A stretch of 64,000 nucleotides of DNA from Calothrix sp. FI2-JRJ7 (GTDB taxonomy: Bacteria; Cyanobacteriota; Cyanobacteriia; Cyanobacteriales; Nostocaceae): contig JAHHGX010000011.1 of NCBI GenBank assembly GCA_019359675.1, positions 1 through 64,000 on the forward strand, written 5' to 3'. The notes below the pieces were generated by a model, which saw only the letters and a program-made list of their open reading frames with translations, ran no database searches and was not told where the DNA came from. The position numbers and the translations under genes were made by a program. Each line of letters opens with the position of its first letter. Position 1 is the first letter of the stretch. Below, in pieces: positions 36,246 through 43,396 of the stretch.

Positions 36246-37097
36246 TTGAAAAAAATGATTTGTAACCACGAAGGTTTAATCAAGAGTGCCGACGGTACAC
36301 AATTATACTACCAATCCTGGCGCCCAGAGAATGAGGTGCGAGGAATAGTTGCTATAATTCACGGTTTAGGAGGGCATAGTGGAGTATACTTAAATATAGT
36401 AAAGCATTTAATACCAAATAATTATGCTGTATACGGTGTAGATTTACGAGGGAGTGGAAAATCACCCGGTCAACGTGCGTATATAAATTCTTGGAACGAG
36501 TATCGTGAGGATGTGGGAAGTTTTTTAGAGTTTATAGCGACATCGAATATGGGGACTCCCTTATTTTTGTTTGGTCACAGTTTGGGAGGGTTAACAGTTT
36601 TAGATTATGTATTGCGGTATAAAGGAGAAAAACCGAAATTAAATGGTGTAATAGCTTTTACTCCTGCTTTAGGAGAATCTGGTGTTTCACCAATTAAAAT
36701 TTTAATAGGTAAAATCCTCTCAAAAGTATATCCTCGTTTTTCGATGAATACGGGTATAAACATGAAGTTAGCAGCTCGTGATAAAAAAGTGATTGCATAT
36801 CATCAACAAGATAAATTGAGACATACTGTGGGAACTGCGCGTTTATCAACAGAGTTTTCGAGTACACTAGCTTGGGTACAAGCACATGCGAGTCATATTA
36901 ATATACCATTTTTGATGATGCTTGCAGGCGCCGACAAGGTGACATTGCCCGAAGGAAGTCGTAATTTTTTTGAAAAAATCACTTTTGCTGATAAAGAACT
37001 GCGAGAATATCCAGAGAGCTATCACGAACTTCACGACGATTATGGTTATCAAGAGGTATTATCTGATTTAATTGATTGGTTAGAACGTCATTTATAA
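36246..37097 (+). CDS. alpha/beta hydrolase, monoacylglycerol-lipase-like
   Basis: 283 residues. The nucleophile elbow GHSLGG is at about 114-119 (LFLFGHSLGGLTVLDYVLRY). The oxyanion region is IVAIIHGLGGHSGVYL and GVDLRGSGKSPGQR matches the monoacylglycerol lipase/lysophospholipase (Hydrolase_4) family. The acid is in LMMLAGADKVT and the histidine in SYHELHDD. It probably hydrolyses lipid esters in the cytoplasm. Closely followed (12 bp) by the YgfZ-like gene, so likely co-transcribed. The first codon used is ATG in TTGAAAAAAATG context (MKKM). Confidence 0.85.
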   Translation: MKKMICNHEGLIKSADGTQLYYQSWRPENEVRGIVAIIHGLGGHSGVYLNIVKHLIPNNYAVYGVDLRGSGKSPGQRAYINSWNEYREDVGSFLEFIATSNMGTPLFLFGHSLGGLTVLDYVLRYKGEKPKLNGVIAFTPALGESGVSPIKILIGKILSKVYPRFSMNTGINMKLAARDKKVIAYHQQDKLRHTVGTARLSTEFSSTLAWVQAHASHINIPFLMMLAGADKVTLPEGSRNFFEKITFADKELREYPESYHELHDDYGYQEVLSDLIDWLERHL

Positions 37098-37109
37098 TAT
37101 AAATACATT

Positions 37110-38102
37110 ATGTCAGTATCAAACATTAATCAAAACGACGCAGCAGCAATAAAAGCTGCTCAAGAAACAGTTGCAGTTTATGACCGTAGTCATTGGGGAC
37201 GCATAAAAGTATCTGGTGATGACCGTTTACGGTTTCTGCATAACCAAAGTACGAATGACTTTCAGTCTCTTAAACCCGGTCAAGGTTGTGATACCGTTTT
37301 TGTCACATCCACAGCTAGAACAATTGATTTAGCCACAGCGTATATCAAAGAAGATGCTATATTATTGATGGTGTCACCTAACCGTCGTGAGTATTTAATG
37401 CAGTGGTTAGATAAATATATATTCTTTGCTGATAAAGTTGAATTGAGTGATATTACAGAAGAAACTGCCGCTTTGAGTTTAATTGGCCCAGAAAGTCAGG
37501 CAATTATTCAAGAGTTAGGTGTGACTCCTCTTGAAACTGATAATAGTAATCAAGTATATAATATAGTTGCAGTAGAAACTTTAATTGCAGTAGGTAGTGG
37601 TTTAGCTTTACCCGGATACACATTAATTTTTCCAGTTGTTCATAAAGACACAATATGGAATAAACTTTTAGAGATAGGCGCCGTTGCGATGAAAGAGACA
37701 GCATGGGAAACACTGCGAATTATCCAAGGTCGTCCAGTTCCAGAAAAAGAACTAACCGAAGACTATAATCCGCTTGAAGTTGGGTTATGGCAAACTATTT
37801 CTTTTACTAAAGGTTGCTATATTGGACAAGAAACAATTGCCCGTTTAAACACGTATAAAGGTGTAAAAACATACTTGTGGGGAATAAAATTAAATAATTA
37901 TGCAGACCCAGGAAGTCAAATCTATATAGAAAATGAGAAAGTAGGCACCTTAACAAGTATCACAGAAACTACTGAAGGGTATTATGGACTAGGTTACATT
38001 CGCAAGCAAGCAGGTGGAATAGGAACAAAAGTAAGAATAGCAGAAAACGAAGCTGAAATTATAGAAATACCATTCATATCACATCAATATCCAGAAGTAT
38101 AA
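37110..38102 (+). CDS. YgfZ/GcvT-domain folate-binding protein
   Basis: 330 residues: an N-terminal GcvT fold (YDRSHWGRIKVSGDDRLRFL, HNQSTND), then LRIIQGRPVPEKELTEDYNP, the hallmark SFTKGCYIGQETIARL (K-G-C-Y-x-G-Q-E) and a C-terminal barrel. YgfZ/IBA57-like proteins use folate to assist Fe-S cluster assembly or repair. Complete, probably in an operon with the hydrolase. Confidence 0.88.
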   Translation: MSVSNINQNDAAAIKAAQETVAVYDRSHWGRIKVSGDDRLRFLHNQSTNDFQSLKPGQGCDTVFVTSTARTIDLATAYIKEDAILLMVSPNRREYLMQWLDKYIFFADKVELSDITEETAALSLIGPESQAIIQELGVTPLETDNSNQVYNIVAVETLIAVGSGLALPGYTLIFPVVHKDTIWNKLLEIGAVAMKETAWETLRIIQGRPVPEKELTEDYNPLEVGLWQTISFTKGCYIGQETIARLNTYKGVKTYLWGIKLNNYADPGSQIYIENEKVGTLTSITETTEGYYGLGYIRKQAGGIGTKVRIAENEAEIIEIPFISHQYPEV

Positions 38103-38118
38103 CATAAAAAATCGTGTT

Positions 38119-38169
38119 GTAGAGACGCGATTAATCTCTTCGAGAAATCCTTCGGATTACGCGTCTCTA
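38119..38169. terminator. GTAGAGACGCG...CGCGTCTCTA hairpin
   Basis: Arms GTAGAGACGCG (38119) and CGCGTCTCTAT (ending 38170) enclose a second small stem CGAGAAATCCTTCGG. It starts 17 bp after the ygfZ-like stop, fitting a terminator built from the GTAGAGACG repeat family. The rest of the gap to 38601 has several small palindromes (for example ACCGCATAGGTTA near 38478) but no gene that I can support; it may be a long leader of the GT4 gene. Confidence 0.6.
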
Positions 38170-38601
38170 TATTTAATGTTAGGCGCCAAAATTTTGTAGC
38201 AATGGCGCCTGTGAAATAAAATTTTATATAATAACCATAGAGTAAACAGCTATTAAAATAGCTGTAATGGATATTGCAATTTCAGTGATTTTTAATCAAA
38301 AATTCGCATTTTGGGAATGATTTATAAAACTTATATAGTCCGCAAGATAGATGACTAAAATTTGTTAAAAGGAGTAACATTATAAGAATAGATATGTCTA
38401 AAACCACAAAGTTGAATAAAAACTGGAGGTGAGGTTTAGACGGTTCGGTGTTAGCCTTAACTGCGTTTGTTTACAGACTAACCGCATAGGTTAGTGTCAT
38501 TCTGGTGTCTAGTTGAAGGGTGAAATATAGTGTATTAACTCTAATTAGCATCTGATTGAATTATCGTTTATAGGCTTTGAAAAGCTGAACCAACAAAACT
38601 T

Positions 38602-39702
38602 ATGAAAATCGCACAAATTGCTCCCTTATGGGAAACGGTTCCTCCTCCAACCTATGGTGGGATAGAACTTGTAGTAAGTCGCGTATCTGACGAGTTAGTA
38701 CGTAGAGGTCATGAAGTAACATTATTTGCCTCTGGGGACTCACAAACGTTAGCTAAGTTAGAAGGAGTTAGCCCACGTGCATTGCGTTTAGATCCAGATA
38801 TTAAGGAACACATTATTTACGAAGTGTTGGCGCCGGGTCAAGTATATCAAAGAGCAGCAGACTTCGACATAATACACTCACACGTCGGGGTTTGGTCATT
38901 AGCATTAGCAAGCATGGTATCAACACCAACAGTTCATACGCTGCATGGAAGCTTCACAAAAGACAGTGCGAAAGTATTTGGCGAATACGGGTCACAATCA
39001 TATATCAGCATAAGTAATGCACAGCGACAAGCAGCTTTAAATTATGCAGGCACAGTATATAACGGAATAATAGTAGAAGAATATCCGTTTGTAGAAAAGC
39101 CCCACGACCCACCATATTTAGCATTTTTGGGAAGATTCTCTCCAGAAAAGGGACCCCAACATGCAATAGCCATTGCCAAGAAAACGGGAATGAAGCTAAA
39201 AATGGCAGGGAAAGTGGACATAGTAGATAAAAAGTTCTACGAAGCAGAAATAGAACCGTTTATAGACGGTAAGCAAATAGAGTTTTTGGGTGAAGTAAAT
39301 CACGCGCAGAAATCGGAATTATTAGGTAATGCAGCAGCAACATTGTTTGCAATTACTTGGAGAGAGCCATTTGGCTTAGTAATGATAGAATCAATGGCTT
39401 GTGGTACACCAGTTATAGGGATAAACATGGGTTCAGTACCCGAAGTAGTAGCACATGGTGTTAGTGGAATGGTCTGCGACACATATGAGGAAATGGCTTC
39501 TGTAATGCCACAAGTGTTAGAACTTGACCGTCGTAAATGTCGCGAACACGTCCAAAACAACTTTAGTGTCACCCAAATGGTAGACGGATACGAAGCGATT
39601 TATGAAAAAATCGTCAGAGAGCGTACCGAAACCAGATGGTACATGCAAGCACTCAGAGCTTCCTTAGAATCTATCACAGGGCTAGGTTCAAGGCGCCTGT
39701 AA
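38602..39702 (+). CDS. family 4 glycosyltransferase
   Basis: 366 residues. The GT-B fold starts MKIAQIAPLWETVPPPTYGG, then LVRRGHEVTLFASGDS, DFDIIHSH and TVHTLHGSF. The C-terminal donor half has LAFLGRFSPEKGPQHAI, and the E-x7-E motif is EPFGLVMIESMACGTPVIG. Transfers a sugar from an activated donor, probably in glycolipid or polysaccharide synthesis. Complete; preceded by a long untranslated region. Confidence 0.9.
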   Translation: MKIAQIAPLWETVPPPTYGGIELVVSRVSDELVRRGHEVTLFASGDSQTLAKLEGVSPRALRLDPDIKEHIIYEVLAPGQVYQRAADFDIIHSHVGVWSLALASMVSTPTVHTLHGSFTKDSAKVFGEYGSQSYISISNAQRQAALNYAGTVYNGIIVEEYPFVEKPHDPPYLAFLGRFSPEKGPQHAIAIAKKTGMKLKMAGKVDIVDKKFYEAEIEPFIDGKQIEFLGEVNHAQKSELLGNAAATLFAITWREPFGLVMIESMACGTPVIGINMGSVPEVVAHGVSGMVCDTYEEMASVMPQVLELDRRKCREHVQNNFSVTQMVDGYEAIYEKIVRERTETRWYMQALRASLESITGLGSRRL

Positions 39703-39844
39703 AACATTGACTTTGAATCGAGTCCAAACGTTAACCTCCTAGACTTCCTCGTTGTATTCTCTCTCGCACAAACCAGTTAACATAAATCACACGAACAAGA
39801 TAAGTGCTTTTTTACATTACACTGTGTAAAAAGGCATTTTTTAT

Positions 39845-40639
39845 TTATACTCGTATATTTTGTTGACGTAACAGCGCATCCATCCAAGCAGCATCGCTTT
39901 TACTTAACTGAGGCACAGGCTCATCATTATAATTAACCACCAAATCATAACCATACACATCATAAACATTATTCAACAAAGACTGTAAATCTAAAACAGG
40001 TTCGTTATCCCCCGCACGTAAGGGAAGAGAAAAACAAGGAATTACATCAGGTAAATTAAAAGCATATAAATCAGCGTTAGGACGGCTATTACCACGGCAC
40101 ACTAAAATACTATATTGACTCTGAGTATTATTATCAACTATAGGCATTGGATTGCCTCTACGCAGTAAGTCAATTTCAACTAAGTTCGTGCGACTCGCCA
40201 AAACTTGCTCGCGTTTCTCTTCATACATCTCTCGTCCTTTACCAACACGTTTATTACTAGGTGAAAGAATTTCAATAGTAGTAATTAATGTTTCCGTTCC
40301 AACTTCTCTAACTTCCAGATATCCTTCTTTTATAGCTACAGGCATAGGAATTTTGACTTTGACAGGTTGAGAAGTAGGTGTAGCTACAGCCACATTAGCC
40401 ATGCTAGATGAATTTGAATCTTGAATTTGACGACTTTTAACAGTTACATCAGGGATACCCACAACCAAAGAGCTATCATCTGTAGTTTCATACATTCTCA
40501 CCTCGACAGCAACACGATATTTAGGACGTAGCTGAGGCGATAAAAACCTAGCAATTTCGCTAATCAAATAATGATGTACACCTGGAAACAACTCCGGATG
40601 CTCTAAATAAGGATTCATTCCTGGAAAAGGCGAAGGCAT
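39845..40639 (-). CDS. DUF4058 family protein
   Basis: 264 residues with the intact family N-terminus MPSPFPGMNPYLEHPELFPG, then SPQLRPKYRVAVEVRMYETT, EILSPSNKRVGKGREMYEEK, TNLVEIDLLRRG and YDLVVNYNDEPVPQLS. Function unknown; these proteins are multicopy in filamentous cyanobacteria and have a PD-(D/E)XK-like appearance in the EIL..D.L part (inference). It serves as the reference for the frameshifted copy at 21429-22230. Confidence 0.85.
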   Translation of the reverse strand: MPSPFPGMNPYLEHPELFPGVHHYLISEIARFLSPQLRPKYRVAVEVRMYETTDDSSLVVGIPDVTVKSRQIQDSNSSSMANVAVATPTSQPVKVKIPMPVAIKEGYLEVREVGTETLITTIEILSPSNKRVGKGREMYEEKREQVLASRTNLVEIDLLRRGNPMPIVDNNTQSQYSILVCRGNSRPNADLYAFNLPDVIPCFSLPLRAGDNEPVLDLQSLLNNVYDVYGYDLVVNYNDEPVPQLSKSDAAWMDALLRQQNIRV

Positions 40640-40826
40640 ATAAAAGACCCAAATTACCTGATTTTTATCTTAATCGTTTTGTAGAGGATGTGACGTTAAG
40701 TTGAGGCGCCTCTTTCCTCCCCAAGCGTCATTAACACAACAAATGTTACATAGCAACCTTGGCGAAATTTTGCTGTTTAGCTATAAATACTGATGAGTAT
40801 GTATCAAAATGTAAAGATTTATCGAG

Positions 40827-41204
40827 ATGAACAAGTTTACAAAAATTGTAATAGGGGCATTGTCATTTGCCGTGATTCCCGCAGCAGTTGGTTTTTAGCA
40901 GGGTTCTCAGGGTGATAACGTGGCTAAGTATCAAAATCAAGCAATTGTTCAAATATCACAGGGTAACTACGAGCAAGCAGCAGTCGATTATACCAAAGCT
41001 ATTATTCTTAAACCCAACGAAGCTAATCTTTACAGTAATAGTGGTGATATATATAAACAAATGGGTTATTATCAGTTAGCTATTTTTGATTATAGCCAAG
41101 CAATTAAACTTAGTCCTATTCGCAAGCACTACGAGCAAAGGGCAAAGCTTTGGGATGACTTACAAGAACAGGACAAAGCAAATGCTGATAGAAAATTTTT
41201 ATAA
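40827..41204 (+). pseudogene. TPR protein with in-frame TAG in signal peptide
   Basis: From ATG 40827 the frame reads MNKFTKIVIGALSFAVIPAA then VGF, TAG (40896-40898), then QGSQGDNVAKYQNQ and two TPR motifs (IVQISQGNYEQAAVDYTKAI; YKQMGYYQLAIFDYSQAIKL). The stop falls at the end of an otherwise good exported-protein leader. Translation could restart at GTG 40920, giving a 94-residue cytoplasmic TPR protein. It could also be read through, or the gene could be dead. TPR units bind proteins; partner unknown. Confidence 0.7.
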
Positions 41205-41230
41205 TCGGCGCCTGTGAATCTAAATTGGTG

Positions 41231-41338
41231 AATGGTGCGTCACAGCATTAGGTAAAGCGCTTCGTTTGGAGGTTATATAGCTGTGACGCACCCTAAGTTA
41301 CATCCGTTACATCCGTTACATCCGTTATATCCGTTGCC
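41231..41338. repeat. GGTGCGTCACAGC hairpin plus 9-bp STRR
   Basis: GGTGCGTCACAGC...GCTGTGACGCACCC (41234-41294), followed by GTTACATCC units (41297-41338, about four and a half copies). Together with a GGCGCC site at 41207 this fills most of the TPR to beta-lactamase gap. Confidence 0.8.
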
Positions 41339-41475
41339 AGGGAACTATTTTGGAGTACAGATGTCTTGTGAGAAAGATTGTTACGCGCATTTATATGTAA
41401 TTTCTTCCGGATGTAGGAGGTTAATACAGAAAAATGGTGCTAGTAAATCCCACACACACATAAGATTGTTTCCGC

Positions 41476-42750
41476 ATGAAGTTAAGATATTTCTTACTTG
41501 CGAGTGCGAGTGTAGTAATGCTATGCGCTCCTGTTAATGCTGCTCGTTTAGAGTCTTGGTATTTTGACCAAGCGCAAAACAAACTCAACATCACTACAGA
41601 ATCTGGTGTTCGACCAAGAGCATTTTTAATTAATAATCCCACACGCTTAGTTATTGATCTTCCTAATACAGATTTAGAAGGAAATACGCTTCGTCAAACT
41701 TATGGTGCTGCGATTAAAGAAATTCGTGTTGGCAAGTTTGATGCTAACACAACTAGATTGGTTGTGGAACTGGCGCCGGGATACACGGTACAACCAGATA
41801 AGGTATTAATTCAAGGTGATACGTCATCGCACTGGATTGTCAATTTCTCTTCAATAGAACGCATTGCAAGTGGTGATTCACAGTCGGGTGAAGTTAAAAC
41901 ACCAGTTCAAGTAGGTGGTATTTCACCCTTTGCTGGAGTGGTACCTCTAGGTAATGAAATCACACAGCTAAGTTCACAAGTCCGGTCTTTGATGTCACGT
42001 TACCGTTCGCTTGACCCAGGATTATTTTTTATTGATTTAGAAACGGGGAATTATGTAGATTACAACGGTGAAAAAGCATTTTCAGCAGCGAGTACAATTA
42101 AGTTTCCGATATTAATTGCTTTATTCCAAGAAATTGATGCTGGTCGAGTTAAGTTAAACGAAACATTAACAATGCGTGGTAACTTAATGACTGGCGGTTC
42201 TGGTACAATGCAATATCGGGCGCCGGGAACTAGATTTAGTTTGCTAGAAACTGCGACTAAAATGATTACCATCAGCGATAACACCGCAACTAACATGATA
42301 ATCGACCGTTTAGGGGGCAGAAACAAATTAAATCCGCGCTTCCGCAGTTGGGGATTACAAAATACTGTAATTCGCAATTTGCTGGGTGACTTCAAAGGAA
42401 CTAATATAACTAGTGCCAAAGATTTAGTTAGATTATCTGCTTTAGTTGCTAATAACCAATTATTGAGTAACTCAAGTCGTGCAAGAGTATTAGACATCAT
42501 GCGTCGCGTTGAAAACACCAGCTTACTAGCATCTGGACTAGGAAGAGGCGCCACAATAGCGCATAAAACAGGTACACTAGGAGTCATTCTCGGAGATGCA
42601 GGAATTATTCAAATGCCCAACGGTAAACGTTACCTAGCAGGTATCTTTGTCAGAAGACCTTTTGGTGATAGAAGAGGTAGAGAATTTATTTCTCAAGTAT
42701 CGCGCACCGTATACAGTTTCCTCAGTCAACCCAGAGTTGCCCAAAAATAA
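41476..42750 (+). CDS. AMIN-domain class A beta-lactamase-like serine hydrolase
   Basis: 424 residues. Signal peptide KLRYFLLASASVVMLCAPVN precedes an AMIN domain at about 24-125 (LESWYFDQAQNKLNITTESG, TRLVIDLPNTDL). AMIN domains target proteins to the cell wall. The class A beta-lactamase/PBP fold follows: S-T-I-K in FSAASTIKFPILIAL (about 204-207), SDN in TISDNTATNMI (about 270) and KTG in IAHKTGTLG (about 364). All three catalytic motifs are present. The Glu166 region is not obvious. Role could be beta-lactam hydrolysis or a peptidoglycan DD-peptidase. Confidence 0.88.
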   Translation: MKLRYFLLASASVVMLCAPVNAARLESWYFDQAQNKLNITTESGVRPRAFLINNPTRLVIDLPNTDLEGNTLRQTYGAAIKEIRVGKFDANTTRLVVELAPGYTVQPDKVLIQGDTSSHWIVNFSSIERIASGDSQSGEVKTPVQVGGISPFAGVVPLGNEITQLSSQVRSLMSRYRSLDPGLFFIDLETGNYVDYNGEKAFSAASTIKFPILIALFQEIDAGRVKLNETLTMRGNLMTGGSGTMQYRAPGTRFSLLETATKMITISDNTATNMIIDRLGGRNKLNPRFRSWGLQNTVIRNLLGDFKGTNITSAKDLVRLSALVANNQLLSNSSRARVLDIMRRVENTSLLASGLGRGATIAHKTGTLGVILGDAGIIQMPNGKRYLAGIFVRRPFGDRRGREFISQVSRTVYSFLSQPRVAQK

Positions 42751-42759
42751 CCTCCACCT

Positions 42760-42860
42760 GTCATGCTGAACGCAGTGTAAAGCGGAGCTTTTCCCGCAGG
42801 GTAGCATCTAATAAAGTTTCAATATATAAGAGATTCTTCGCTACGCTCAGAATGACAAAT
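42760..42860. repeat. TCATGCTGAACG...CGCTCAGAATGACA inverted element
   Basis: GTCATGCTGAACGCAG and CTACGCTCAGAATGAC flank TTTTCCCGCAGGGTAGCATC. The element resembles blocks at 1668-1815 and 45975-46030 (TCATTCTGAGCG, TTTTCCCGCAGGGTAG). It lies immediately downstream of the beta-lactamase-like gene. Confidence 0.7.
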
Positions 42861-42878
42861 TTCGGCGCCAAAAATCTA

Positions 42879-43037
42879 TTAATAATCATTATCAGCAACA
42901 CAAATTCCTTTACATTTAATACCATTGGTAGCAGTACGCTTACAATGAGGGCATAATATTTGTTCTTGTTCGGTTTCTTGCTGTGTTTTCGTATTAGTGT
43001 TAGTTTGTGACTTATTCTGTTCAGTCTGGGATTCCAT
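42879..43037 (-). CDS. 52-residue zinc-ribbon-like small protein
   Basis: Reads MESQTEQNKSQTNTNTKTQQ, then ILCPHCKRTATNGIKCKGIC and VADNDY. Four cysteines (CPHC...KCKGIC) are arranged like a small zinc-binding ribbon, after a polar Q/T/N-rich leader. The C-terminal GIC-VADNDY ending looks like a conserved small cyanobacterial protein rather than chance. No partner is adjacent. Role unknown, perhaps nucleic-acid or protein binding. Confidence 0.65.
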   Translation of the reverse strand: MESQTEQNKSQTNTNTKTQQETEQEQILCPHCKRTATNGIKCKGICVADNDY

Positions 43038-43080
43038 AGTTAAAGTTATTAGTCATTAAATATATATTTTTACATACATT

Positions 43081-43320
43081 TCATCCTCTACCACGTTTTT
43101 CAACCACATCTTGAACCTTAATAAATAATTCAAGCTGTGGATAAGCTTTTCTAATCTTCAGCATTATTTGTATTACTTAAGACTTACGCTGCATAAACCT
43201 GGTTTCTACGCATTCATTGTCGCAGACAAATCGTCATTTTTATTACATGTTATCAACGTATATTCCAGGTTTCTAGGTTTTCATGCGTAAGTGCTGTTAC
43301 CATTGCCTTATTTTTTAACT
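43081..43320 (-). pseudogene. HEAT-gene C-terminal remnant interrupted by a MITE
   Basis: 43081-43175 on the minus strand encodes IQIMLKIRKAYPQLELFIKV then QDVVEKRGRG and stop. This aligns with the C-terminus of the intact HEAT protein (IQIMLKIKKAYPHLELPILV, QDVIEERRK) at 4036-7410. The next upstream residues (KAMVTA, matching ATMVTR..ATA) resume at about 43293-43312 after a 111-bp insertion (43182-43292). A gene fragment has therefore been split by the repeat element. Confidence 0.75.
43182..43292. mobile_element. MITE-like element, copy E, with terminal inverted repeats
   Basis: 111 bp bounded by ACTTACGC and its exact inverse GCGTAAGT. The inside is the same core as at 20992-21073 and 33735-33816 (AAACCTGGTTTCTACGCATT, TTGTCGCAGACAAATCGTCA, CCAGGTTTCT). 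It interrupts a HEAT-gene remnant, direct evidence that this type of element has moved. No open frame inside, so mobilisation would need a transposase in trans. Confidence 0.75.
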
Positions 43321-43396
43321 TTAATAAGCATGAAAATCTTAAAGATGTTAAGAAAGCGGGAAAACTACGTTTACGTTCGCGACTCATAATATGTAT

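Noticed and set aside
38170-38601. Possible structured leader or small RNA before the GT4 gene
   Set aside because: Only short palindromes are visible; no known riboswitch or RNA motif was recognised.
41283-41537. 84-codon frame starting in PLHPLHPLYPL-type repeats
   Set aside because: Encoded by the 9-bp STRR array and overlaps the start of the beta-lactamase-like gene in another frame.
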